NCBI GenBank assembly: GCA_033064195.1
Contig: JARBJD010000547.1
Span: 1-34,802 of the forward strand
DNA: 34,802 nucleotides
Source: Blattamonas nauphoetae
Taxonomy: Eukaryota > Preaxostyla > Oxymonadida
Direction of reading: 5' to 3'
Within the stretch, counting starts at the first letter, position 1; the number at the start of each line of letters is the position of its first letter. This document shows positions 10,101 to 19,725 of the stretch, piece by piece. Made by a program: the position numbers and the translations under genes. The notes under the pieces are model-generated. The model was not told the DNA's origin. It worked only from the letters and a program-made list of their open reading frames with translations, and ran no database searches.

Positions 10101-11178
10101 AAAGGGCAAGGCGGGAGATTCTGAAAGTGAAGAGAGAGCGAGAGGAGAAGCTGATGCAGATGGAAGAAGAAGAGAAGGAGAGGAAGAGACAGGAAATAGA
10201 GAGAAAGCAGCTATCATATCTCCCCTCATGCACTGAATGGCAATGCGACTCGCCAACTGCAGCAACTGTGTCGCCTGCTCTGACGGACTCCCCATGCTGT
10301 TAAACTTCCTGGCAGCTCACCTTATCTCCTGTCCTCCACTCTTATTCTCCACCGCTCTTCATCGTCCTCAGAGCAGAAAGTGAAGAACAATGAACTCCTC
10401 ATTTTTCATCAGCTGCAAGACGATAGCTTATCGTCCACAGTGAGCAGTCTTGTCTGCCATCGCTCCACGCCGTCTTCCATCCCTCACGTTGATGAATATC
10501 TTCTACCGGCTGTTTATGTCATCTGTAGTGCGCAACCTTACTGAAGAAGACCAGTTCTGGTGAAGGAAATGATCGTAGAGTTCTCCATCGAAGTACTGTC
10601 TCAGTTTCCAGTTCGTTCGTTCCCAAGGATACAATTGTTGGACAATTTTGGGAAATTGGAAAATGCCGGAAAAAAGACAAACAAAATGCGAACCTTTTCT
10701 CCAGCTCCAAATCATGTCATGTCACAGTACGATCCTTCCATTCGTCGCGATGTTGAGAGTTCTCTGTGAGAACGACAGACCATCAGCTGTTGATCCCACG
10801 CCGGAATATGTGTTGGACTGTCAGACCTACCGAATTGGTCCCTCAATCAGATGTTTTTTGGATAGAGCGTGCTGATGACGAGATGGGAAGTAGTTGGTGG
10901 ATGGGAGGACTCGACTTTGTGGAAGGAAGTTGCTGTTGAGAATGGACATCAATCGGCTTCAGAACGCGCATGGGATCAACAAAGTTTCCAAATTATCAAA
11001 ATTGTCCAACTACTGTATGTCTGCTGATGGTTATTGGGAGGAGGATGGAAAGAACACAGCGAACGCGAACACCCTGCTCTTTTCATCTCTCTCGTTCGCA
11101 GAATCCCTCCAAATCACATCATGCTCCTTCTCCTCCTCGATGAATGACTCGATCCTTCTGGATAAACTCAGAATCTGA
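7144..11178 (+). CDS. Large unknown cellular-type protein gene (helical repeats, acidic linker, coiled coil)
   Basis: Coding-quality peptide runs through several frames. 7148-7770 reads DLLVLMFEYSFGLQTQKVVE and continues with alternating hydrophobic helices. 7780-7960 reads VLWKWFTGLDPNQLKLTKTD. 7990-8540 reads FENRWEDFIRVNEAILAVVE and further helices. 8550-8700 reads FFDLVHTLLDEKKAFLHPP. Then come a Glu-rich acidic linker (about 8990-9290), a segment HVWDLVDTIVFLGGWMENER (about 9460-9660), VKFMIDSLLSFIRKEMKTRT onward (9660-9960), and a strongly charged coiled coil EREEKLMQMEEEEKERKRQE (about 10080-10215). Weaker runs continue to 11178. The pattern of helical repeats plus linker plus coiled coil suits a large scaffold or HEAT/ARM-like protein, but I do not recognise a family. 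Frame changes may be introns, sequencing indels or decay. Exact start and end are unknown. Confidence 0.5.
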
Positions 11179-11274
11179 CGCTATCTTCGTTCTTTTCGTT
11201 TCTAGCGCACATTCCTCTCTCATGAAACTTCACCATCGATCTTTTTTCTCTCGATAGTTTTTCATAAAATTAAA

Positions 11275-13056
11275 TCAATGACAAAATTGACGAAATGAGC
11301 TGAAATTACTTGATCTCGTTGGCAGGGCCGTAAAATGGATCTGCAGATCAAGAGAACACCTTTCATGATCTATTGAGGGTCTGCGACATTTAAGCTTCAT
11401 TTTCCGGTCGTTTAAAGGTGGATTGGATAACCCAGAGGGGAGAGAACGATCAGACACAATTTCAATGTGGTGAGGAGAATTTGTGATGATACCGCCCGTG
11501 AAAACCTTCCCCGTGGCTTCTGCTTCATTTTCACGGAAATGGTAACCATCCGCCAACTGGAGGACAGAATTGGAACGAGCACTGATTGAACGAGCACGAT
11601 CGTAATGTATCCGGGAATTTGCCGTACTTTCACTTCATTGCTGGTCATCTTGATCACTTATTGGTCATTCCATATGAACGAATCATCCCAAGTTACGCTA
11701 AGTTGGATTCCAATGAAAAAATGAAAAGTGTCCTTGTTCAGAACTCCCAAAGTGGTGAAACATGAAAGTAGCATTCACCAAGCGATGTAAAAAGTGATCG
11801 TTGTGTGTTTATCTTCAGATGTTGTGGAGTTTGAGAAACGAAAGGAATTGATGAGCCTGGCTGAATCACAGCGACAGAAACGGTGAGGTTGGGAAAGAGG
11901 TACGTGAAGATGAGGAGGAGTGGTGTTTTGCCAATAAAAGAAGAATAGAGTTCACTTGACTTGAATCTCATTCGACGACTGGACAACACTTGTCTGCGAT
12001 GGAGGCAAAGCAGAGAGTTTCATGGTTGTGTAAAGTGACTGGTGGGTGGAGATAAGTTAGAAAGCGAGGAGGTGGGAGTGAGTGGGCGTCGATTGACAGC
12101 AATGATGGAGAAACTGTCTGAGTGGCAAAATCGTTGCTAAACGCAATCCGAAACTCAGTTGAGGCCGAAGATGGAATTGAACACGTTACATCTGAGTGTT
12201 TGATTGTCTTTTGCTGCAAAATACTCGCGTCAAGAAGAGCCGGTGGTTTTCAACGAAGAAACAGTGAGAGATTGTGATTAAATGAGGAGGAATGAGTAAA
12301 TGGAGACCAGTGATGTCAGTCAGAGATGGGACTGCTTGAAGCGCGTAGGATTTCTTATTATCTTCTCCGTTTGCAATTTCAGCGGAAAGCGTGGCGATGA
12401 TCGGCTTGAACTCATCGTCCAGCAATTTCATTCTGTGAAGAACGCACAGCGTATTCGCAGCTGTACGTTTACTGTCCTCAAAAGCCTTCCTCGTTCACGA
12501 CTGTAAAATTCTTGGTAAATTTCCAGAATCTTCCTTTTTGTCAAAAACTGTGTGTGATTCGTTGTCCGGTATCATCAGGGCGCCAGCGAGGATAATATTG
12601 TGCAACGTTGTGACGAATTCATGTGTGATGTCCATGTTAGGGTGTTCAAGCAAGCAGATGAGGACAGGGAGAGTGGGTGGTTTGACGAGGTGAATCTTTT
12701 CGTCAGTTGTTCCTTGAGACAAGTCACATATCGAAACGAATGTTTCCTCAACAACACTATGCATGGACGTCTCCAATTTTTCATTGATTGGCAGCAACAT
12801 TTGGAGAGTCTTGATGTTCGAACTCAACGGTGGCAGCGTCGATTGTGCTGAGAGAGCTTGTTTGACCTGGTCCGCTGGGCCAAGAGCATGACTTCGTTTC
12901 ACTGAGACATTCGGGTGTGATGGAGTGCGATGTAGTGATGTGACTGGGGTGGATCCTTGCGTCTTCTATTTTGTCTTCGGTGCCGTAGAAGTCTTTAGTT
13001 TAGCCTGATTAGCAGCAGCTACTTTGGCTTTCGCTTTGGTTGGAGGTATTATCCAT
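11275..13056 (-). CDS. Probable ARM/HEAT-type helical-repeat protein gene, unknown function
   Basis: On the minus strand a basic N-terminal stretch (PTKAKAKVAAANQAKLKTST, about 13045-12985) leads into ALGPADQVKQALSAQSTLPP (about 12885). Repeated helices follow: IHLVKPPTLPVLICLLEHPN, then MDITHEFVTTLHNIILAGAL (about 12720-12580), and after a break MKLLDDEFKPIIATLSAEIA (12431-12370). This alternation of amphipathic helices is typical of armadillo/HEAT repeats. Further runs lie at 12219-11968 (PSSASTEFRIAFSNDFATQT), 11989-11738 and 11556-11275 (ADGYHFRENEAEATGKVFTG). The ATG near 13056 is out of phase by one base with the basic stretch, so the start is uncertain. It may be two adjacent genes. 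It is tail-to-tail with the gene ending near 11178 and lies directly downstream of the LCAT-type gene on the same strand. Confidence 0.45.
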
Positions 13057-13139
13057 GAGTAGATGGAGGATGACACGGAGGATGAGAACGGATCGGCCCT
13101 CATGACGGAGGATTAGGATTCGATGACTCTGGATAGAAT

Positions 13140-15482
13140 CAAGATACGTCTCTCCACAATAGTCTAGACACCATGTCGGTCCAGTATTTAGTAAAAAGCA
13201 TGGAACTCTCTGTAAGTACAGAATGGTAAAGGCAGTAGGATAAAGGTGTGGTGAAAGAACATAGACGGCTAAAAAATGTCGGGAGGGTTGAGTGAGTCAT
13301 CATATTCCATTTCCTCGGCAGTTGCCTAGGCAATGATGTCCAAAATACGGGCAATGGGGACGGCATCTTGAAGAATGCCTATGTGGTCACAGCCACGGTA
13401 TGTGTGGAACTAAACGAGCGAGGTGTCTCTCCACCAGTGGGGTGACTGCGAAGGACGAGAAAAGAGGGGAGAATAAGGCGAGGGAAGGGAGAGCAAGAAG
13501 AATGGCAAGAAAGGGCACAGAGAGAGATGGATCGGGAAAGAGACACACTACTGAGTGAAACAGTCGGAACTGTGCCATCACCATCCATGTAGTAATCAGA
13601 ATGCGTGTCTGACGACCAGCGCTGACTGGTTGCATTCAGAATCACACCGGCAGTGGCATTGATACCTAACGACGATGAAGAAGATCAGAAAAGAAGGAAA
13701 CACGAATGATGGGCAGAAAAGGCAAGATAAACGGAGAATGATGGAGAGAGCATGGGAATGGCAGAAACAGGAGGAATACAGACCAATCGAGTACATCACG
13801 TGTGTCATCACCTTCGGTAGGACGAGAGGCTGGTCGGTGTTGTTTCGTGTGCGTTGGACGGCTGTCTTCACACAGGCCTTGCCTGCCTTGTTGTCAGTCC
13901 ACGTCATGTTCTTCATTATGATTTTGCACACATTGTCACCTTTACAAGATGGGAGAGATGGGAGAGTTAGAGAAGGAGAGAGTGGGGGAAGGGAGGAGAT
14001 GACAGAGGAGAGACGGGGAGAGGATTGTGGGTGATTTGAAGATGTGAACGAAAATGGTCAATAAGATGAAGGATGAAGTGGAAAGCACACTTATGAGCCG
14101 GAAAACGACGCAGTCGTCGTCGAAGGTGTTCTTGTTGGGGATCATCCAGTGCAGAGAGGCGCGATCCCGTGTCAGAATGTTGATGGTTAATGCTCCTATC
14201 TGCGACGGAAAGAACGACAAAGAATGAACGAGTACAACAGAAAAATGGTGTGAATCATCAATAATACCTAAAGAAGGCTCAGCTCTCCCAGCATACCCAT
14301 GAGAACAGTCACTTTCGTGGTGACGCTGAAAACCCATCCGCCATTGGAGCACCACCGAAGGGAGCACCCGAAGTGATGACAGCAAAGATGTATGTGTCTA
14401 TCCAGGACTGGTCCACGACGCTACTTGTCAGAAAGCGGTGGGTGACAATGTCATCTGTACTGTGCCCGCACAGCACGACGTTCTTGTTGTTGTTACTGTG
14501 AGGAATGGGGAAGAGGGGGACACACGCGCGGAAGGCGGGTTCGACTAGCGTTTTGAGATCTTTGTCAGACGGAAAGGTTGGGTTGTCGTTGACATTGACG
14601 AGTCTCCAATCATACTAACCTAGACGAGAAAAGAAGTATGAAGAAAAGAAAGAATGAGAGAGATTGAGGGACACACAGGGGCAGCGTTCTGATACTTCCG
14701 CTCGACATAGCCTGCTTTGGAAAGAGCTCTCGTGAGTTTGTCCAGTCAGCTGTTGAGGAAATTGACGCCCTATAGGAACAGAAATGAGAGTGAAGGAGAA
14801 GTTGGGAGGAATGGACGACAGTGATGGAGGATGAGGGGGATGAAAAGTGGGTAGAGGCACACAAACAATCTGCCGAAGTCTTTCACATGAACGTTGAAAT
14901 GGGTACTGTCAGATTGGTCATGGCTGTTGTGTTGAACGTTTGTCTGATGTTCTTCATCCATCCCGTGGAAATGACAACACAGGCGAAGTTTCCATCACGT
15001 GAAATGATCGAACGGAAAAGCTACAATGAGGGAAGGAAAAATGATGGAGAGGGAGAGATCGAACCTCTGATGGCAGGGGGAAGGCGAGGTTGGGCGAGAG
15101 AGGAGTGAAGACGTGTGGGAGGGGTGCTTGGTCAACGAGGATGCAGATATGCTGACTGAGAGATGTTCAAAGAGATGCAAAGATTAGAGGGCAGAGCACA
15201 CCGAGTTTTATCTCACTTCTTTTCTTCACAGCCTGTGATGGGGGGAAGCACTGAGCTTTTCTCAGCTGAGGGAAGGGATGTTGGAAGGAGAAAGTGTTGA
15301 GCACTGTGAGGATGTCTTGCTGGGAGAGAGAGATAGAAGAAAGAAAAAATGAGCATACAGGTGAGATAGAGGAGGAACAACGCGAAAAAACGACGGAGAA
15401 GCCAAATATGTTAGATTGATGTGAGATGACAAAATAGAGAGAACATACTGTATCCAGAATACTGATGGGAATTTTATTCATG
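13140..15482 (-). CDS. LCAT-family acyltransferase/phospholipase gene with introns
   Basis: Lecithin:cholesterol acyltransferase/PDAT-type alpha/beta hydrolases move or release acyl chains from phospholipids. On the minus strand the family landmarks appear in order: a VPG..GS-like LPPITGCEEK (about 15250); a variable segment ending VHVKDFG (about 14872); LDKLTRALSKAGYVERKYQN (about 14740); YDWRLVN (about 14610); the nucleophile elbow VVLCGHSTDD (about 14465, Ser visible) followed by YIFAVITSGAPFGGAP; SLHWMIPNKNTFDDDCVVF (about 14130); DNVCKIIMKNMTWTDNKAGK (about 13935); YYMDGDGTVPTVSLSS (about 13595, acid residue); and HTYRGCDHIGILQDAVPIAR (about 13400, His). The blocks are separated by short GT-AG introns such as the one before 13935. 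The full triad is present. One or more frame breaks fall near runs of T or G, for example after GGAPMADG, and may be sequencing errors. The ATG near 15482 is tentative. Confidence 0.8.
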
Positions 15483-15696
15483 ACAAAATTGCAGTAGACA
15501 GACAGCGAAATCGGAAAACGCCCTTTTCAGAAAATCTCTGACAGAATATCACAATTATGGTTCGATCACACCACATCGGACAGTTGAGCAGTCTTGGAGA
15601 TCAAAACTTCAAGAATCTCAATTAAAGAATACATATCATCTCAATTTGTGAAGGATTTACGGATTTTGAGAAATTGTCCATTCTTGGTTTTGAACG
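15483..15696. other. Right subterminal region of the spacer element, nothing recognised
   Basis: About 210 bp between the putative LCAT start and the right TIR. No coding frame, no repeat shared with the left subterminal region and no RNA gene were seen. It would contain the LCAT promoter if that gene is expressed. Confidence 0.5.
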
Positions 15697-15722
15697 ATGA
15701 TGTCAAAAATATTGTCCCAAGT
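15697..15722 (-). repeat. Right 22-bp TIR and right target duplication (AAGT)
   Basis: ATGATGTCAAAAATATTG... ending TCCC at 15718 is the exact inverse of 2232-2253. It is followed by AAGT (15719-15722) and then directly by spacer sequence ACAAAATGTACTAAGTC, as in the empty site of the second spacer. Confidence 0.9.
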
Positions 15723-16470
15723 ACAAAATGTACTAAGTCAATAGTGCTAAAGTCATATTGATATTCTCTATGTATAGTTCTCTTAAACAATTTGTTAATA
15801 TTTGGTACAATGGACATTAACATATTACTTACTTGTGTTGTTCCCAAGTGTAAACAAAGGAATGCATAAGGTAATAAGGTTAAAGTCAATTTATCATTTG
15901 TTAACATATTGTGCAATAGGACATTAACAAAAGAAATACTTGTATGTGTATGCAGTGTTGACTTAATGAAATGTTAAGTCATTACTTGATATGTTCTTGT
16001 GTAAGGACATTAAGAGTAAAACACTGTATGGATGTACAAGGGCAATTAATAAAATGTCAATGTATTTATACACTGGGACATTAATATTAGTGAACTCCAA
16101 TGTATTGATACACTGGGACACTAAGTAATTAATGTACTCCTATGTATTTGTACAAGGGCATATATTAGTAAATGCCTATGTATTTGTACACTGGGACATT
16201 AACTTCATGGTAATGCCTATGTACTTATACACTGGGACATTAATACTTAAGTACTGTATGAATGTACAGGGACATTAAGTAAGTCTTTCTTCCTTAACAT
16301 TCATACAGTGGAGCCAAACACTAAAGTACTGTATGAGTGTACAGTGGAATTACTTTATTAAGAAATTCCTTAACATTTATACAAGGGAGCCAAACACTGA
16401 TGTATAGTGTAAGTGTATAGGGAAATTCCTTAAGATTTCCTTAACATTTATACAGTAAGGACAAAATCCT
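15719..16470 (+). repeat. Intergenic spacer, AT-rich part with TACACTGGGACATTAA repeats
   Basis: The spacer resumes after the insertion. Between about 16020 and 16460 an imperfect 40-60-bp unit recurs, with the cores TATGTATTTGTACACTGGGACATTAA and CTGTATGAATGTACAGGGACATTAAG. The same sequence lies at 33091-33830. No protein-coding frame is believable; the 91-codon minus-strand frame at 15641-15916 is low-complexity AT sequence. The role is unknown, perhaps spacer enhancer or replication-related repeats. Confidence 0.8.
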
Positions 16471-16818
16471 CCTTTTGCCCCTTCATGACCACACTGCTCC
16501 CCAACGCGGGGGAGTCAGAACTTCAAACTTGGTTTTGTCTGTGTAGAAAATATCGAGGAATAGAGTTTGGGTGGTTTTCTGCTGGTGTGTTGCTTTGCAC
16601 GAGTTTGATTTAACTAGCACAGGGCGAACATTGAGAAAAGGGGTAAAAAAGGGGTAAAATGGCGCCTTGTGGCATTCACACCTCGCCATCCCGGAATTTC
16701 AGAAAAATAAAATTGCCCTTTTCCTTCATCCTAGCCCTGGACCAGTGCCTCTACAATTTTTTCGAGGTTCATCTTGTGCGTCCGCACTGTGCAATTGGGT
16801 GTTTGGGCCAAATCAAAA

Positions 16819-16885
16819 GTGAACCCACCCTACCTAGGCAAATGCACTGTACAAACTACCAAGAATTGGTCTTGTCATATACTTC
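16819..16885 (+). repeat. Spacer inverted repeat, left arm
   Basis: Reads GTGAACCCACCCTACCTAGG...TCTTGTCATATACTTC. The reverse complement of 18298-18364 matches it, with conserved outer blocks (GTGAAC.CACCCTA.CTAGGC.AATGCACT and TCTTGTCATATACTTC) and a more variable centre. It is also present at about 34184-34250 in the second spacer. Confidence 0.85.
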
Positions 16886-17664
16886 TCTCGTTTTTCAAAA
16901 TTTATTTTCCCTTTTTCTCCACAACCAGCCACCCCCCAGACCCCACTCCAGACTTGTTCGATAGCCCTTCCAAAACTCTACCATGCCCCTTTTCCCCCCT
17001 CCCGTAGCCCTCACCCAGCCCGCGCAGCAGCCTTCACAATTTTTTGAAAAAAGCGCTCTTTTTTTGCCTCTTTTTTTTCGCCGTATTCGCCCCACATCTC
17101 CGCACACAGACATCGCACAAACACCCCGTTTGTTGCTGGCGGTAGCCCTGGGTGGCATTGAACTTTTTGGAGAAATAAATCCTTATCGAACAAGCAATCC
17201 GTCCACACGGGCCCTCGCAAGTTGGAAATTCAAAAATGATCGATTTTTTGGAACGAGCCCCACGACCCACGCAGACCCCAAAAACCACCCAAACCATATT
17301 GGCACCCCTTAAAAACATCTCTATTTGCCATTTTTCACACTTTTTTTGAAATCTGATTTTCGCCGAAAACCACTTTTTTGCATCTCATACTTGGACTTTT
17401 TCACATACTGTGCCTACACTGCCTTTGCTCAAACTCGATTTTTCGACTTGTTCCAAAGTGTTTTCGATTTTTTCCAAAAAACACAAACAGGTACCCCACA
17501 TCACCAAACTACCCCTGTTTAAATTTGGGACTCCAACTCCCTCTCGTTGTGGAGTACTGGGCCCACCAACTTTGGTACTTTGGCCTTCTTCAACACTGCA
17601 CACCCTGTATCTCCATATATACCCGAGATTTTCAAAAACTTTTTTTTCTCAATTGTGCTCATAT

Positions 17665-17714
17665 CCCATCGCAATCACCTCGTTTTGCGTGATTTCCATC
17701 GGGGTTGTGATGGG
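17665..17714. other. Stem-loop in spacer
   Basis: CCCATCGCAATCACC and GGGTTGTGATGGG flank a ~22-nt loop and can pair over about 13 bp with one or two mismatches. Function unknown. Confidence 0.5.
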
Positions 17715-18297
17715 CGCGGGATGGGGGATGCACACTGTGAAAATGGGGGATTTTCGAAAAAGTCGGGTTTTTGGCTTAAAGAACACGCCACCCCGGATTC
17801 AATATTTCCGATTTTTGCAAAATCTTTTATTTTCTCAAAATATCCTCAGAACACGTCGTGATGACGGTGAGAAAGTTAACTAGACATGTGCGCGTGGGCG
17901 CGTGGGGGGTGAACTTGAAAAAACGCGAAAAAAAGGCGATTTTCGCAACTTGGCACGCCCACCCACGACGACCCAGAGGAGGCTGGAACGGACGGTTTTG
18001 GCAGGATACGCGAGGGGGATGGGTCGAATTATGGTGGGGGTTGGGGGGTGGTCTCGTGGGTACTCGTGGCGGGAGAGCGAAAAAACACGATTTTTCGGAT
18101 TTTTGGAAGACCCAAAAAACGCCTTGTACGGCCCACAGCGCCGGATCGAGAAATTTTCAGAAAATATTTTTTTCATTTTTCGACGAATCGAGGTCGATTT
18201 GACCGGAAATGATGGATTTGGGGTGAGTTGGGATGGTGCGCGCGCGGCGGGGGGTCGATCTTGAAAAAAGTTTTTTTGTCAAAAAGTGAAAAAAAGT

Positions 18298-18364
18298 GAA
18301 GTATATGACAAGAGCATTTCTTGGTTAATACGAAAGTGCATTCGCCTAGATAGGGTGAGTTCAC
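18298..18364 (-). repeat. Spacer inverted repeat, right arm
   Basis: Inverse of 16819-16885, including GAAGTATATGACAAGA and GCCTAGATAGGGTGAGTTCAC. It lies about 830 bp before the 18S start and just before the 69-bp direct repeats. Confidence 0.85.
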
Positions 18365-18500
18365 GAGACCTCGGGTATATACTATAGGAGGGAGTTGGAA
18401 AAAACTCTTGGACAGTGTAAAGACTCGATTTTGAAAAAAGTCTAGTCCTCTGTTGTCCAGGCTAGCACGTTGTTAATGGGATGTGGCAAGGTACGTAAAA

Positions 18501-18637
18501 GACTAGTAGATGTGGGCATGTTGCTATGCTCGTCCACGCGAACGACTTTGGTACCTAGGTGCAGAAAAGGACTAGTAGATGTGGGCATGTTGCTATGCTC
18601 GTCCACGCGAACGCCTTTAGTGCCTAGTAAAGTAGCT
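18501..18637 (+). repeat. Two 69-bp direct repeats upstream of 18S, possible promoter/spacer-promoter region
   Basis: GACTAGTAGATGTGGGCATG...CTCGTCCACGCGAACG occurs at 18501 and again at 18570, nearly identical over about 60 bp. A partial third copy (GGCAAGGTACGTAAAAGACTAG) precedes it. Tandem repeats 0.5-0.7 kb before 18S often carry Pol I promoter or enhancer elements; that role is inferred from position only. Confidence 0.6.
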
Positions 18638-19194
18638 TTTCCTCATTAGCATTCAATATCTTCGGATATTGTAGTGCCTGAACTGTGATGAGATACTGTG
18701 ATAAGCCATTAACCCTTTAAATAGGGTCAGTATGGTAATCTTCAGTATTTGTTGAGAAAGTTCATTGTGAAGAAATCCTGTTAGGAATGTTGATTGAAGA
18801 ATTGATGATCTTAACAGTGTATTACTTCACACTGGATGGTAATGATAATGATAGCTACTATTGTTGTTGTTACTAATTTGACAAATCACGTTCACATAGT
18901 TGGATGTTGCCTTGTATTGATTAGGGAAAAATAAAAATCAATAGTCCTTGGTCTTTGATTAAGGAATATTTGGTTAATATTGTTTCTACTATATCAAATG
19001 TATATGTAGTTGCCTTGTTATATGTATCTTTAATTAATTGAAGCATATGTATGTGTAGGATATAGACTATATCAGTGTCTGGTGGAAGGTTGAGCTTGCT
19101 CCATTCCTAATGGACCCAGCTTTGTATTAAGCTGAGTATATAGAATTCTATGCATTTTATGAAGAAATTAGTTAAAATATGTATAAAATTGATG
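18638..19194 (+). other. Probable 5' external transcribed spacer
   Basis: AT-rich sequence without coding potential between the 69-bp repeats and the 18S 5' end. The transcription start was not identified. Confidence 0.55.
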
Positions 19195-19516
19195 AATCTG
19201 GTTGATTCTGCCAGTAGTCATATGCTTGTCTCTAAGATTAAGCCATGCATGTGCCAGTATAAACAACTTGTACTTGTGAAACTGCGAATGGCTCATTAAA
19301 TCAGTTATAATTTGTTTGATAGTTGATTTGCTACATGGATAGCCGTAGTAATTCTAGAGCTAATACATGCAGAAGAACCCGACTTGCAAAGGAAGGGTTG
19401 TATTTATTAGATCGAAAACCAATGTCAAGTAGAGATACTTGGCTTTTTGGTGAGTAATGATAAAGGTCGAATCGGAAAATCCGATGTGTCATTGAAATTT
19501 CTGCCCTATCAACTTG
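19195..19516 (+). rRNA. 18S rRNA gene, 5' piece (interrupted)
   Basis: Starts with AATCTGGTTGATTCTGCCAG, the standard eukaryotic 18S 5' end, and continues through the conserved CGAATGGCTCATTAAATCAG and AATTCTAGAGCTAATACATG blocks to CTGCCCTATCAACTTG. There the 6.5-kb element interrupts it. The 3' piece resumes at 26056. Joined length is about 1849 nt, normal for 18S, so no other insertion is present. This gene copy cannot give a functional rRNA unless the element is removed from the transcript. Confidence 0.97.
19508..19516 (+). repeat. Left 9-bp target-site duplication ATCAACTTG
   Basis: ATCAACTTG lies directly before the element and is repeated at 26047-26055 directly after it. Removing one copy and the element restores the conserved 18S sequence CCCTATCAACTTG.CGGTAGGATAG. 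Confidence 0.93.
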
Positions 19517-19530
19517 GGCTGCCTCAATTT

Positions 19531-19680
19531 GAAGTTGGTTTTCTCGAGTACCGTTGGTATTCTAAGCTGCAGTTGGTTTTCTGAACGACCGTTGGTTTTC
19601 TGAACGACCGTTGGTTTTCTGAACGACCGTTGGTTTTCTGAATGACCGTTGGAAATCTGCAAAAAAAGTTGGTTTTTTTA
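19531..19680 (+). repeat. 19-bp tandem repeats GTTGGTTTTCTGAACGACC in left TIR
   Basis: Seven to eight diverged copies: CTCGAGTACC and TATTCTAAGCTGCA variants, then three GAACGACC copies, one GAATGACC copy and degenerate ends. The right TIR (25911-26030) has two GAACGACC copies instead of three; this one unit accounts for the 19-bp length difference between the TIRs. Such terminal arrays are plausible transposase-binding sites. Confidence 0.85.
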
Positions 19681-19725
19681 AACCATATCAGTGTGGATGT
19701 TTGATAAAAAAAAATTGTACAAATA

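Larger units (their letters stand above)
2232..15718. mobile_element. 13.5-kb TIR-bounded element inserted in the rDNA spacer, carrying cellular genes
   Basis: The ends are perfect 22-bp inverted repeats (2232-2253 and 15697-15718) flanked by AAGT on both sides. The second spacer (33095 onward) has the uninterrupted site CTAAGTACAAAATG, so this is an insertion with a 4-bp target duplication. Inside are minisatellites, an LCAT-type gene, a probable helical-repeat gene, a large acidic/coiled-coil gene and other exon-like stretches on both strands. I found no transposase, integrase, polymerase or capsid-like gene. The class is unknown: 4-bp duplications occur in several DNA transposon superfamilies, but the TIR is not one I recognise. 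It may be non-autonomous with captured host sequence. Confidence 0.85.
16471..18370. other. Intergenic spacer, GC-richer non-coding part with homopolymer runs
   Basis: The composition differs sharply from both sides, with many A/T runs of 6-9 and C or G runs of 5-7. Open frames overlap on all strands, but none matches a known protein, and the copy at 33830-34802 differs by many homopolymer-length changes that would destroy them, so I regard it as non-coding. It holds the inverted repeat (16819-16885 / 18298-18364) and a hairpin at 17665-17714. No 5S rRNA or tRNA was seen. Confidence 0.65.

Noticed and set aside
2232-15718. A Polinton or other virus-like element, suggested by size
   Set aside because: The TIR is only 22 bp, the duplication is 4 bp rather than 6, and no polymerase-, integrase- or capsid-like gene is seen.
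16659-18364. Protein genes in the GC-rich spacer (several 60-157-codon frames)
   Set aside because: Frames overlap on all strands, have no domains, and are not preserved in the second spacer copy because of many length changes.
15719-19194. 5S rRNA gene in the spacer
   Set aside because: No 5S internal control region or characteristic 5' sequence was found on either strand by eye.
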